A stretch of 64,000 nucleotides of DNA, taken from assembly GCA_025362395.1 (NCBI GenBank), contig JANYGK010000011.1, forward strand, positions 1 to 64,000, read 5' to 3'. A program made the position numbers and the translations under genes. The DNA is from Bacteroidota bacterium. Its GTDB lineage: Bacteria; Bacteroidota; Bacteroidia; B-17B0; Aurantibacillaceae. Shown here piece by piece: positions 8,649 through 17,306 of this stretch. Every line of letters starts with the position of its first letter. Positions within the stretch are counted from its first letter, which is position 1. Under the pieces are notes generated by a model that ran no database searches, was not told where the DNA came from, and saw nothing but the letters and a program-made list of their open reading frames with translations.

Positions 8649-9521
8649 TTATAAAATTTTATAGTTACGGTACTCTCCTGCTTTCCAACCGGTGGTTCTT
8701 TCAATGAACAACAAAAATTTATCTTTCGCACTTATTTTTATCTGCGATTTATCAAATTTAAAATTCCAATTTGCTGCATTTACCCTTGTCTGCATTACTT
8801 GTGGGTGGGTTTCTTTAAATTCTTCTAAACTGTCTATTTGCGAGTAATCAAACTCTTCAACCTCCGCTATATTTTTTTTCATCCACTCGTCGTCATGCCA
8901 CATCTTGTGAAAATTTTCCTGTTTTGCCTGCTGTGCTTTTGGCGACTTTACCCAGCCGTAATGGTAAATTTCTGCATTGATCGGTTTTACGTTTAGTTTG
9001 GAATTATCGGTTTTACGAAAGCCCTGCGCATCTTTATAAGAGCGGATACTTTTATTGTTTTTAATGATCCGGATTTCTTTTCTGTACCATCGGCGTGAAT
9101 TGCCAACGTAATTATATGTGCCGTAAAAATGAACGTAATTAAACAGCAAGCCGTCTACGTATTGATCATCTTTATATTGTTGCATGGCCTCTTTAATGCC
9201 GGCTAAATGTTTTTCATGAACACATTCGTCACTTTGTATGTAAAAACACCAATCGGTGTCGGCACTAATGGCATCAAATGCTTTATTGGTTTCAATAGCC
9301 AATACCTTCCCTCCCTGTCTTAAAGAATCGTCCCAAACAGTTTCAATGATCTTTATTTTAGGAGAATTAATGTTTTTGATGAGCTGTAAGGTCTCATCTT
9401 CACTATTGCCAACAGCTACCACAAACTCATCGCATACAGGCAAAATAGAAGTAATGGCTTCCACTACGGGGTAATCGTACTTAATAGCGTTGCGTATAAT
9501 GGTGAAACCGGTTACTTTCAT
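8649..9521 (-). CDS. Family 2 glycosyltransferase
   Basis: A GT-A fold glycosyltransferase, probably cytosolic and acting on lipopolysaccharide or another glycoconjugate. Evidence: an N-terminal nucleotide-binding strand (MKVTGFTIIRNAIKYDYPVVEAI), the GNSEDETL segment, and the acidic metal site in YIQSDECVHE at about residue 96, followed by a central acceptor region rich in Tyr/Arg. The 290-aa length fits GT2 enzymes of the WaaE/KdtX-like group. Its ATG overlaps the stop codon of the toxin-like gene upstream by one base, suggesting translational coupling. The acceptor and donor cannot be deduced. Confidence 0.85.
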   Translation of the reverse strand: MKVTGFTIIRNAIKYDYPVVEAITSILPVCDEFVVAVGNSEDETLQLIKNINSPKIKIIETVWDDSLRQGGKVLAIETNKAFDAISADTDWCFYIQSDECVHEKHLAGIKEAMQQYKDDQYVDGLLFNYVHFYGTYNYVGNSRRWYRKEIRIIKNNKSIRSYKDAQGFRKTDNSKLNVKPINAEIYHYGWVKSPKAQQAKQENFHKMWHDDEWMKKNIAEVEEFDYSQIDSLEEFKETHPQVMQTRVNAANWNFKFDKSQIKISAKDKFLLFIERTTGWKAGEYRNYKIL

Positions 9522-9817
9522 TATAATGCTTGCTTTATTCTTTTAGAAGTTATAAAGTATAATAATGTTAATTTATCGGGCTCCAACTTAAAAAATACAG
9601 TATGTTGTTGATATGAAAAATAGTAGATGCCTTTGCTGTTTTTATAATTCACCTGCTTACCCGGAAATGTTTCCTGTTCACTTATTACAATAATTTTAGC
9701 TGTAATTATCCGAAGTTTTCTTATGTAATGTTGCAGATCCTCGATCGAGGTTATTTTATATTCCTGCCAATTTTTAAGCTGTTTTACGAAGCTTTTTGTT
9801 CTTGTTATTTTTCTCAT
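9521..9817 (-). CDS. RelE/ParE-like toxin candidate
   Basis: A small basic protein (98 aa from ATG 9817; the track's longer start is unlikely). The order of elements is RelE/ParE-like: a basic N-terminal helix (RTKSFVKQLKNW), a second helix, then strands around FPGKQVNY, GIYYFSY, HTVFFKLE and KLTLLYFI, ending in basic residues. It overlaps the 3' end of the antitoxin-like gene by 44 nt, which is typical of toxin-antitoxin pairs, and is coupled to the GT2 gene downstream. If active it would be an mRNA interferase or gyrase inhibitor. The call rests on fold-like spacing and context, not on a decisive motif. Confidence 0.5.
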   Translation of the reverse strand: MRKITRTKSFVKQLKNWQEYKITSIEDLQHYIRKLRIITAKIIVISEQETFPGKQVNYKNSKGIYYFSYQQHTVFFKLEPDKLTLLYFITSKRIKQAL

Positions 9818-10010
9818 AAAAATCAGCTTCAATTTCTTTTATTGTTTGCTCCATATCATTAATAAATTGCTGCTTATTTATATTGTTAACAGCCTTACTA
9901 TTTGATTTCTTTGAAGCAACCGGGCTTTCTGTTTTTACAAAGGAAAAATTATTTAATAATTCCATTATAAAATCAACCTTGCTGTCTTTTATGTCTATTA
10001 CAATTTTCAT
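9774..10010 (-). CDS. Antitoxin-like small protein
   Basis: 78 aa, opening MKIVIDIKDSKVDFIMELLNNF, a short strand-helix start often seen in small Bacteroidota proteins paired with RelE/ParE-like toxins. It continues with an Asn/Lys-rich linker and an amphipathic helix (FINDMEQTIKEIEADFYEKN) that could embrace a toxin. It precedes and overlaps the toxin-like gene. A TATATTTA box lies 15 nt upstream of its ATG. No DNA-binding motif is evident. Confidence 0.5.
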   Translation of the reverse strand: MKIVIDIKDSKVDFIMELLNNFSFVKTESPVASKKSNSKAVNNINKQQFINDMEQTIKEIEADFYEKNNKNKKLRKTA

Positions 10011-10025
10011 TTAATTTTTGTACAG

Positions 10026-10033
10026 TAAATATA
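10026..10033 (-). promoter_or_regulatory. Possible -7 box of the toxin-antitoxin-like pair
   Basis: TATATTTA on the minus strand, 15 nt before ATG 10010, in the 40-nt gap after purB. No -33 TTG is evident. Confidence 0.35.
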
Positions 10034-10050
10034 CTAAAAATGGCTTAAAT

Positions 10051-11406
10051 TTAAAACTCAGGATTTTTACCCACAAAATTTTGAGGGGTAATTTGCAACA
10101 GCTCTTGTTTTATGTCATCACTTATGTTTAGTCCGTTAATAAAAGTTTGTATCGATTCTTTGGTGACATGCGTATTTGTGCGCGTTAAGTCTTTTAAAGC
10201 TTCATAAGGTTTTGGGTAACCTTCCCTGCGCAAAATAGTTTGTATCGCTTCCGCTACTACAGCCCAGTTATTCTCAAGGTCACGGTTAAAGATCTCTTCA
10301 TTTAAGATCAATTTATCTAATCCTTTTAAAATACTTTTGTAAGAAATTAAACTATGCGCGATCGGTACACCGATATTTCTTAATACAGTACTGTCTGTTA
10401 AATCCCTTTGCAAGCGCGATAAAGGAAGCTTAGCGGCAAGGTGTTCTAATATGGCATTTGCTATACCTAAGTTTCCTTCCGCATTTTCAAAATCAATAGG
10501 GTTTACTTTATGCGGCATCGCAGACGAACCTATCTCTCCCGCTTTCAATTTTTGTTTAAAATATTCCATACTCACATAGATCCACACATCCCTGCACAAA
10601 TCCAACAATATAGTATTGATTCGTTTTAAAGCATCACAATAAGCAGCAATATTATCATAGTGTTCAATTTGTGTAGTGAACCGGCTGCGGTTTAAACCCA
10701 ATGTACTATTTACAAAATCATCACCGAATTTTATCCAGTCATGTTTTGGATAAGCTACATAATGGGCATTAAAATTACCGGTTGCTCCGCCAAATTTAGC
10801 GGAAAAAGGAATGGCTTTCAAATGATTGATTTGTGCTTGTAACCGCTCAACAAATACGTAAATCTCTTTTCCTAAACGGGTTGGTGATGCAGGTTGACCA
10901 TGGGTTCTGGCTAACAAGGATACGTTTTTCCAATCTCTTGATAAGGTGGTTAATCTTTCTGTAAGTAAATTTAAATTTGGCAGTACAACGTCTGTTGTTG
11001 CTTGTTTTAAAGATAAAGGAACAGACGTGTTATTAATATCCTGGGATGTCAACCCAAAGTGTACAAACTCTAAGTAATTTTCTAACCCCTGTGCGTTTAA
11101 TTTTTCTTTAATAAAATATTCAACTGCCTTCACATCATGGTTGGTTATTTTTTCCGTTTCCTTAATAACTTCCGCGTCGGCAAAAGAAAAATGTTGGTAC
11201 ACTGACCTTAAATTGTTGATTTGTAAATCGATTAATTGCGGCAATTGCGGTAAGCCTTGTTGTGATAACAAAATAAAATACTCTATTTCAACTTGTACGC
11301 GGTACCGTATCAATCCAAACTCAGAGAAATAAGCGGCTAGTTCTTTGGTTACTTTCCTGTAACGACCGTCAACAGGCGAAATAGCAGTAAGTGCATTTAA
11401 TTCCAT
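10051..11406 (-). CDS. purB: Adenylosuccinate lyase
   Basis: Cleaves SAICAR and adenylosuccinate in purine synthesis; a cytosolic tetramer. The fumarase/aspartase superfamily signature SSAMPHKVNPIDFENAEGN contains the catalytic Ser in the flexible loop. The histidine-bearing blocks ARTHGQPASPT and FVHFGLTSQDIN are also present. 451 aa with N-terminal LTAISPVDGRY, as in the E. coli-type (longer) PurB. A TATATTTA box lies 16 nt upstream of the start. It stands apart from other purine genes here. Identity secure. Confidence 0.97.
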   Translation of the reverse strand: MELNALTAISPVDGRYRKVTKELAAYFSEFGLIRYRVQVEIEYFILLSQQGLPQLPQLIDLQINNLRSVYQHFSFADAEVIKETEKITNHDVKAVEYFIKEKLNAQGLENYLEFVHFGLTSQDINNTSVPLSLKQATTDVVLPNLNLLTERLTTLSRDWKNVSLLARTHGQPASPTRLGKEIYVFVERLQAQINHLKAIPFSAKFGGATGNFNAHYVAYPKHDWIKFGDDFVNSTLGLNRSRFTTQIEHYDNIAAYCDALKRINTILLDLCRDVWIYVSMEYFKQKLKAGEIGSSAMPHKVNPIDFENAEGNLGIANAILEHLAAKLPLSRLQRDLTDSTVLRNIGVPIAHSLISYKSILKGLDKLILNEEIFNRDLENNWAVVAEAIQTILRREGYPKPYEALKDLTRTNTHVTKESIQTFINGLNISDDIKQELLQITPQNFVGKNPEF

Positions 11407-11422
11407 ATTTTTAAATAAAGGG

Positions 11423-11430
11423 TAAATATA
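11423..11430 (-). promoter_or_regulatory. Possible -7 box of purB
   Basis: TATATTTA on the minus strand, 16 nt before ATG 11406. Matches TAnnTTTG except the final base. No well-spaced -33 TTG was found. Confidence 0.35.
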
Positions 11431-11484
11431 AGCAATTTAATGCTTCTTCATTCCCACAATTTCCAAATCACAGAATCATATTCG

Positions 11485-14298
11485 TCAATCGATCAGCACT
11501 ATTTTTTTTAACGATGATGTATCGTTTCCTATAAGCTTAATCATGTAAACTCCCGGTGCAATATCTTGCACGTTAACTATTTCTTTAGCTTCCTTTATAG
11601 GTTGCTTATAAACTAGCTGTCCGCTTACATTATACAGTTCAAGCATCGTATATTTTTTACCGGATTGCGTTATGGTAAATTCATGCTTAGCGGGATTTGG
11701 ATACACCCGCATTTCATCGGCACTATTTAGTTCGTTAATAGCATTAGGCTGAGCAGGTACTATTAAATGATTGTAAAGTGTATCGGCTTGGTGTGCCGCT
11801 GCAATTAGTGATTCCAGGCTGTCGGCACCTATCAAAGCAAATGCAACCTTAACCATTTGGCCGGGAGGTATACGGAAAGGACCACTGCTCATAACATTAA
11901 TAATATCATTACCGGTTCCTCCAACCCCTGCTTGTAAACGTTGCGTGCTCATGGCTTTATATTTTTCTTTGGTATCAACACCGTTCGTAAAATCCAAACC
12001 GCCGTTACCGCTGTTAAAATTATCAACTGCATAAAAATCGGAAGGTGCGGTATGGGTCAATAATTTAATTCCCGCATATTTCCCTACTGCTCCCGTATAA
12101 AAGCTATAACCCATTTTTGTAGCGGTATCATAGTTACTCCTGTTTTGTCCGTATGTAGAGCCATCGATATCCCAATCGGCAAAAATACCCGCGTATAACG
12201 TTTTAAGTGTGTCCGTTGCATGGGTATTTTTAATATAGTATTCCCAAATAACAAATTGCTTATACGGATTGGCGTTCCATGCGTATGTATTTTGTTGTAC
12301 CTCTACAGGTATTGGGGCTATGGAATTATTATCATTGATCTTGGCTTGCGTATCAAAATCAGAGGTTAAGGCCGGTAACAATTTTGCAATACGACTTAAT
12401 GTTGCAAAATCAACATCGGCCGCATTTACATTGGTCCCCCTTACACAGTCTGATACCGCTGCTGTATCTTTCCCTATCATTAAGCCTGCTTCATATAAAA
12501 AATCGTTTCCTTTATATTTAAATCCTAACCCCTGTGCCTGTGCATCAAGGTTATAGCCTATTTTCCCCTTACCTGTAGCAGTAGTGTAAACGTCGTTAAT
12601 TTTAATATCTATATAATCTATATTAATAAATACACTGAAATACTGTCTTGCCGAATAGCTTCCATCCTGCATCAACACTTCAAAATCAATAGATTGATTA
12701 ATAGGAATACTTCCGCTGAGCTTAAAGGTAAAAGGATCCAACGTATTGGTTTTACTTGCCAATGTATTAATAAACCCTAATGATGTGGTATTATCCATTA
12801 CGGTTGAATAGGAAGATAAGGGGGTAACCGTTACATTTAACGCCGCGGTAGGATTAAGGTAATTTGTAAATTTTCCGGTAATACGCAACGTATCGCCTAC
12901 ATTATATATATCATCATTGTGATCGGTAATACTTATATCGCTCAATACAACGCTTGGTAATGGCGGATCGGTAAGAGCCCTGTATAAATTAATTCTTCCT
13001 GCTCCCAGTTTATTAATATATGAAGGGTTTACAGGATAAATATTATCGGAAGTTACTTTTAACCGTTCCCCAAGCTGTAAACCGTTATACGCCGGAAATT
13101 GTTTTTTAACAATACCTGCGGCACCTGCCGTTAAGGGCGATGACATGGATGTGCCGGTTAATGTAATATAAAAGCTGCCGGGCCAGGTAGAATTAATATT
13201 GTCTCCCGGAGCGCATACATCCACAAAATAGCCGTAGTCGGATGTAGAATGCTTCACATCGTTAGAGGACGTGTTAGCGACGGCCAATACATAGTTATAA
13301 GCACCGGGGAAAAAATCACCGTCTGTTCCATTGTTGCCTGCCGCAGCCACTACCAAACAATTTTTATTAATGGTTGCGTAATCTATAATATCCTGCCCGT
13401 ATTGGCTTCCGCCTCCGCCACCCCAGGAACAATTAATAACTGCACAACCATGGTCGGCCGCGTATTTAATGCCTTCATACGCTGCTATTAAAGAACCGCT
13501 TGCATCACCGATTTTTACCGGTAAAAATTTACAATTAAATCCTACACCTGCTCCGCCAATAGCGTTATCCGCGCTTGCGCCCGCTATGCCGCATACATGA
13601 ACTCCATGGGCATTGGCTTCCCAAGTTGGGTCATTATCATTTACCCCTAAATCCCACCCCATATAATTATCAATGTAGCCGTCGCCATCGTTATCTACAC
13701 CATCAATTACATCCGCATAATTACGTTTAATGTTGTTAAACAAATCACTGTGAGTGGGGTCTGTGCCTGTATCTGTAATACCTATCACAATTGATGAATC
13801 TCCCTTACTGATGTTCCAGGCGCCAAATGCATTAACCGTTTGTAAATGGTATTGATTGGTAGCATTAGCCAAAGGATCGTTTGGCATATAGGTTGTCTTC
13901 GGAATAAAGTGCGGCTCGGCATATACTAAAATTCCTGAAAGCAATAATTTACTGACGGCCTTTTCAATAAGCAGATCTGATGTATAGTTAAGCTCATAGA
14001 TCAAAGAAAGATCAGCAAATTTTTGTCCTGTTTCATTGGTTGGCTTATCGGGAGTTTTATCTGAAGGAAATTTTTTATGGAGGTTTGTAATGCCCACGGC
14101 AGCAGCCATAGCATTAAATAAAGGATTATCTATTTTACTCAGATCACAATTTGCCGCGTAGGCGGGTTTAACTTTAATGATAATTGTTTTCGGCAAATAA
14201 TCGGCGTCTGTAATGTTTTTACTTAGCTTGTATAGTTTTTGCGAATTTACACTTTGGCATAAAAGCAGAAATGGAAAAATGATTAAAAATGATCTCAT
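11485..14298 (-). CDS. Secreted subtilisin-like serine protease (S8) with T9SS tail
   Basis: An extracellular or surface protease. Domains: signal peptide (MRSFLIIFPFLLLCQSVNSQ), propeptide-like region (~20-150), then an S8 catalytic domain with Asp at ~176 (ITDTGTDPTHSDL), His at ~231 (HGVHVCGIAGA), oxyanion Asn in AAAGNNGTDG and Ser at ~384 (GTSMSSPLTAGAA). A Ca-type DNDGDGYID loop is present. After a long beta-rich region the last ~80 residues form a T9SS type A sorting domain (RVYPNPAKHEFTI...GVYMIKL...KKIVLID), so the protein should cross the outer membrane by T9SS. It lies 10 nt after the HD-CoaD gene and may share its transcript. Substrate unknown. Confidence 0.95.
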   Translation of the reverse strand: MRSFLIIFPFLLLCQSVNSQKLYKLSKNITDADYLPKTIIIKVKPAYAANCDLSKIDNPLFNAMAAAVGITNLHKKFPSDKTPDKPTNETGQKFADLSLIYELNYTSDLLIEKAVSKLLLSGILVYAEPHFIPKTTYMPNDPLANATNQYHLQTVNAFGAWNISKGDSSIVIGITDTGTDPTHSDLFNNIKRNYADVIDGVDNDGDGYIDNYMGWDLGVNDNDPTWEANAHGVHVCGIAGASADNAIGGAGVGFNCKFLPVKIGDASGSLIAAYEGIKYAADHGCAVINCSWGGGGGSQYGQDIIDYATINKNCLVVAAAGNNGTDGDFFPGAYNYVLAVANTSSNDVKHSTSDYGYFVDVCAPGDNINSTWPGSFYITLTGTSMSSPLTAGAAGIVKKQFPAYNGLQLGERLKVTSDNIYPVNPSYINKLGAGRINLYRALTDPPLPSVVLSDISITDHNDDIYNVGDTLRITGKFTNYLNPTAALNVTVTPLSSYSTVMDNTTSLGFINTLASKTNTLDPFTFKLSGSIPINQSIDFEVLMQDGSYSARQYFSVFINIDYIDIKINDVYTTATGKGKIGYNLDAQAQGLGFKYKGNDFLYEAGLMIGKDTAAVSDCVRGTNVNAADVDFATLSRIAKLLPALTSDFDTQAKINDNNSIAPIPVEVQQNTYAWNANPYKQFVIWEYYIKNTHATDTLKTLYAGIFADWDIDGSTYGQNRSNYDTATKMGYSFYTGAVGKYAGIKLLTHTAPSDFYAVDNFNSGNGGLDFTNGVDTKEKYKAMSTQRLQAGVGGTGNDIINVMSSGPFRIPPGQMVKVAFALIGADSLESLIAAAHQADTLYNHLIVPAQPNAINELNSADEMRVYPNPAKHEFTITQSGKKYTMLELYNVSGQLVYKQPIKEAKEIVNVQDIAPGVYMIKLIGNDTSSLKKIVLID

Positions 14299-14308
14299 TT
14301 AAATTAAT

Positions 14309-15262
14309 TTAATGAAGTAAATAGCCCCGGTGTTTATCGAATTTTTCGAGCGTACGAATGCCTGAAGAGCTGATGTGTTCAAACTCCTTATCACAAAATA
14401 CATTCACGATCTTAATGTCCGGTTTCAGTTCTTGTATATAACGGTATTGATTTTGTTCGTATTGAAAGTCGGTTGAATTACGTAAACCGCGTACTACCGT
14501 AACACTGTAGCCTAAAGAATCAACACAGTCAGTTAACAAACCGTTATACTCTGTTTGCTGCCTATTGGCAATGGTTTTAGGAACGTCCCAGGTTCGTTCT
14601 GCTTTATCCGAATTTTTGCCAAAGGCTATTATTACTTTATCAAACAGCTTTTCCGCCTTTTGCAAAACGTTGTAATGACCTTTATGGAACGGATTAAAAC
14701 TGCCTGCGAACAAACCGATATTGGGTTCTACGGAATTAACATAATCAATTAAGTGAGTTAAATTCCCGTTTGTATTGAAGTGTTTTAATATTTCGATCCG
14801 TTTTACTTTATACTCTTTATAATCGATAAATTGAAATTCTTTAAAAATTTGTTTTTCGTAAACGATCAATTTATCAAATGAAGCATTTAAAATTGATAAG
14901 TCTGCTTTTATAAATTCCTCCGAAAACGGCACACTTGGCTTATGGTTTTTTGTATCAAGGATCAATTGCCGGATGTGCTGTTTTTGCTCTGTGGTTAACC
15001 CGGATAACTTAGCGGCATTTAAAAAGTATTCTGCCGAATCTTCTTCATTGGTTGCTGATTGAGGGTTATAGATAATATCGTGAAATACAGCCGTTAAAAA
15101 TAATTCATCGTGCATTAACATATCCGCGCTGTGTAATTGTTTCAACACCTCTTCAATATGCGTTAAAGTGTGATAAAAACGATGCGGCTCATCATAAAGG
15201 TTTATCACATCAGAGTTGAACTGAAGATGATTTAAGCGATGTGATATTTCGGCAATGGTCAT
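14309..15262 (-). CDS. HD-domain hydrolase fused to CoaD-like adenylyltransferase
   Basis: An unusual two-domain protein. Residues ~1-190 resemble the predicted HD phosphohydrolases of COG4339: metal-binding pattern HRFYHTLTHI, AVFHDIIY, NEEDSAEYF and KADLSIL. Residues ~190-318 resemble phosphopantetheine adenylyltransferase (CoA synthesis): GSFNPFHKGH holds the HxGH nucleotidyl-transfer site, and VVRGLRNSTDFQYE and HISSSGIR match CoaD blocks. Start set at ATG 15262, because the nine residues before it (MICGPTLLI) are translated from the repeat element beside it. The fusion may make or recycle dephospho-CoA or act on another nucleotide. Whether this is the cell's only CoaD cannot be seen. Confidence 0.85.
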   Translation of the reverse strand: MTIAEISHRLNHLQFNSDVINLYDEPHRFYHTLTHIEEVLKQLHSADMLMHDELFLTAVFHDIIYNPQSATNEEDSAEYFLNAAKLSGLTTEQKQHIRQLILDTKNHKPSVPFSEEFIKADLSILNASFDKLIVYEKQIFKEFQFIDYKEYKVKRIEILKHFNTNGNLTHLIDYVNSVEPNIGLFAGSFNPFHKGHYNVLQKAEKLFDKVIIAFGKNSDKAERTWDVPKTIANRQQTEYNGLLTDCVDSLGYSVTVVRGLRNSTDFQYEQNQYRYIQELKPDIKIVNVFCDKEFEHISSSGIRTLEKFDKHRGYLLH

Positions 15263-15279
15263 AATTAATAATGTTGGCC

Positions 15280-15548
15280 CGCAGATCACGCGGATTTAGC
15301 AGATTTTTTATAAATTATTTACTTTTCTATAAATTGATTTCGATATATCATCACAAATAAAATTAATTAATAAACCTAGTTTTAATCCCGTCAATCTTAA
15401 ATATGAGTAGCTTCATAAACTGATTCTAATAAACCCGGCCCAAGTTCATTATATACATCAAACACACATCCTCTTATAGTATAAGAAATGTCATTTTCAG
15501 TTAGTATAGTTACTTTAGACTCCATTTTTTAATCTTTTCTAATCTGCG
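15280..15548 (-). mobile_element. Decayed GxxExxY repeat element with inverted ends
   Basis: A ~269-nt unit sits between the M16 and HD-CoaD genes. Its left end has degenerate head-to-tail words (CGCAGATCA, CGCGGATTTA, GCAGATTT) and its right end reads AATCTTTTCTAATCTGCG, so CGCAGAT/ATCTGCG form inverted boundaries. It encloses a broken GxxExxY gene. GxxExxY genes are often multicopy and found with such CGCAGATTT-like repeats; that link is from memory. The right end abuts the M16 stop codon. Confidence 0.6.
15308..15525 (-). pseudogene. GxxExxY protein remnant (internal deletion and frameshift)
   Basis: Translated from ATG 15525 on the minus strand, the first ~41 codons read MESKVTILTENDISYTIRG and then VYNELGPGLLESVYEATHI, followed by a stop. 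This is the N-terminal signature of the GxxExxY family (PF13366, PDDEXK_3-like). Shifted by one base, the next frame reads LRLTGLKLGLLINF and ends near 15308, which matches the family's C-terminal motif. The central ~60 residues are missing, so the gene is dead. The family's function is not established, though a nuclease-like fold is proposed. It is too short for the ORF track. Confidence 0.75.
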
Positions 15549-15553
15549 AGAAG

Positions 15554-16792
15554 CTATTTCTTTTTCAAATAAAACAAGGTCGAACAATTTGTTTTTCGCA
15601 AGATCTTATTTGCCTGTTCTTTTATTTGTTCTGCCGTTACTTTTTGGTAATTCTCAATTTCTAAATTAATTAAATTAGCGTCTCCCAAAAGTTCAGATAT
15701 AGCAAGGTTTGTAGCCTTATTCAATACATCTGTTTCACTAAATGTTACAGTCGATTCTACTTTATTTTTACATTTCTGTAATTCGGTATCGCTTACTAAT
15801 TCAGTTTGTAATTTTAATATTTCAGCGTCAATTCCGGCTTCCGCTTGTTCAATACTTACCCCATCGTTAATTTTACCTGATATAACAAATAAACCTCTAT
15901 CAAAATCGCCCATTACATAAGCGTTCAAATCAGAAAATAATTGCTTGTCTTTTATTAATGTTTTGTATAGACGTGATGAATTTCCTCTCGATAAAATATC
16001 AGAGATCAGATCAATCGTATGGTATTCCGGATCTACTCTTGAACACATTCGGTAAGCCCTGTAAATGGAGCTAATGGGCACATCGCGCTCAACGGTTAAG
16101 CTTCTGTACTCTGTTTGCGCAGGTTCGGCAGGCAAATTACGTTGCAGCTTTATACCTGCATCAATCGGTTCAAACCATTTTTCTGCCAAACGTTTTACAT
16201 GGTCCACATCCACATCACCCGCAATTACTAATATAGCATTGCTCGGATTATAATGCGCTTTAAAAAATGCTTTCACATCTTCCATCGTCGCATCTTCAAT
16301 ATGTTTAATTTCTTTACCGATGGTGGCCCATTTATAAGGATGTACTTTATAAATTAACGGGCGTAATAACAACCAAACATCGCCGTACGGCTGGTTTAAA
16401 TAACGTTGCTTAAATTCTTCAATAACCACGTTTCGTTGCACATCCAAACTCTTTTTATCAAAAGCCAGGCTCAACATTCGGTCACTTTCCAACCAAAAAG
16501 CGGTTTCTAAATTTTCAGCGGGCACTGTGCAGTAATAGTTGGTAATATCGTTGGTGGTAAACGCATTATTTTCGCCTCCAACAAGCTGCAGAGGCTCATC
16601 GTAATTGGGTATATTAATGCTGCCGCCAAACATTAAATGTTCAAATAAATGAGCAAAGCCGGTTTTATTTTCATCCTCATCGCGCGCTCCAACGTCGTAA
16701 ATAATATTTAAGCAGGCCATCGGCGTACTTTTATCCCGGTGAACAATAACTGTAAGATTATTTTTAAGTCTAAACTTTTCGAATTGGATCAT
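15554..16792 (-). CDS. M16 family zinc peptidase (insulinase-like)
   Basis: A processing-peptidase-like metalloprotease. The inverted zinc motif HLFEHLMFGG (HxxEH) lies at ~residue 49, with the third ligand Glu in the VIEEFKQRYLNQPYGD region. The family blocks GENNAFTTNDITNYY and AHYNPSNAILVIAGDV follow, then the second (non-catalytic) M16 domain. 412 aa is typical of short bacterial M16B enzymes. No signal peptide is visible, so it may be cytosolic. A TATCTTTA box lies 27 nt upstream, with a CAA (TTG on the minus strand) 23 nt beyond it. Substrate unknown. Confidence 0.93.
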   Translation of the reverse strand: MIQFEKFRLKNNLTVIVHRDKSTPMACLNIIYDVGARDEDENKTGFAHLFEHLMFGGSINIPNYDEPLQLVGGENNAFTTNDITNYYCTVPAENLETAFWLESDRMLSLAFDKKSLDVQRNVVIEEFKQRYLNQPYGDVWLLLRPLIYKVHPYKWATIGKEIKHIEDATMEDVKAFFKAHYNPSNAILVIAGDVDVDHVKRLAEKWFEPIDAGIKLQRNLPAEPAQTEYRSLTVERDVPISSIYRAYRMCSRVDPEYHTIDLISDILSRGNSSRLYKTLIKDKQLFSDLNAYVMGDFDRGLFVISGKINDGVSIEQAEAGIDAEILKLQTELVSDTELQKCKNKVESTVTFSETDVLNKATNLAISELLGDANLINLEIENYQKVTAEQIKEQANKILRKTNCSTLFYLKKK

Positions 16793-16819
16793 AAAATGTT
16801 TTGAGTACTAAATTATGTT

Positions 16820-16853
16820 TAAAGATACTAAAAAGGGGGTTAAATAAATACAA
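16820..16853 (-). promoter_or_regulatory. Possible promoter of the M16 peptidase gene
   Basis: Minus strand: TTG (16851-16853), 23-nt spacer, TATCTTTA (16820-16827). Fits the Bacteroidota pattern except the last base of the -7 box. Confidence 0.4.
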
Positions 16854-16877
16854 AAACCTTATTTTTAAACCCATATA

Positions 16878-17222
16878 ATGGAGTTTACCCAAAACATAAA
16901 AAAGCATGAAAACCTGCACGTTGTTTTTTGGCTCATCAAAGATAGTTGTTGGATGCTGCAATTAAGATGGCTTGGAGTAGTGATGATTATTCCAACCTTA
17001 ATTATAGCGGCTGTTATTGTATACGCTACCCGAAAAACAACGGATGTTTATATAAACTTTGCCGTTTTATTTTGGATTTGCGCTAACAGTTTTTGGATGT
17101 ATACTGAGTTTTTTACAACCGGCAAATATAAACTGTTAGCTGCTATCCCCTTTGTATTTGGGTTTATGTGTGTTGGCATTTATTACTACAAAACGCTGTT
17201 TGGAAAGCAAGCCGGGTCTTAA
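16878..17222 (+). CDS. Small three-helix membrane protein
   Basis: 114 aa, not recognised. After a polar ~30-residue N-terminus come three hydrophobic segments (about residues 35-55, 62-82 and 90-108; e.g. GVVMIIPTLIIAAVIVYA and FVFGFMCVGIYYY), so it should be an inner-membrane protein. It is divergent from the M16 gene and has a TATTTTTA box 10 nt before the ATG. The icmF start is 84 nt downstream, so it may be co-transcribed. No catalytic motif seen. Confidence 0.7.
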   Translation: MEFTQNIKKHENLHVVFWLIKDSCWMLQLRWLGVVMIIPTLIIAAVIVYATRKTTDVYINFAVLFWICANSFWMYTEFFTTGKYKLLAAIPFVFGFMCVGIYYYKTLFGKQAGS

Positions 17223-17306
17223 TTTTTTCCAGGCTAAATCGACTAATTCTTGTCTCAAAACCGGAAAAACTACTATATTAGTCAACTCTATTTAACTCAA
17301 TTTCCA

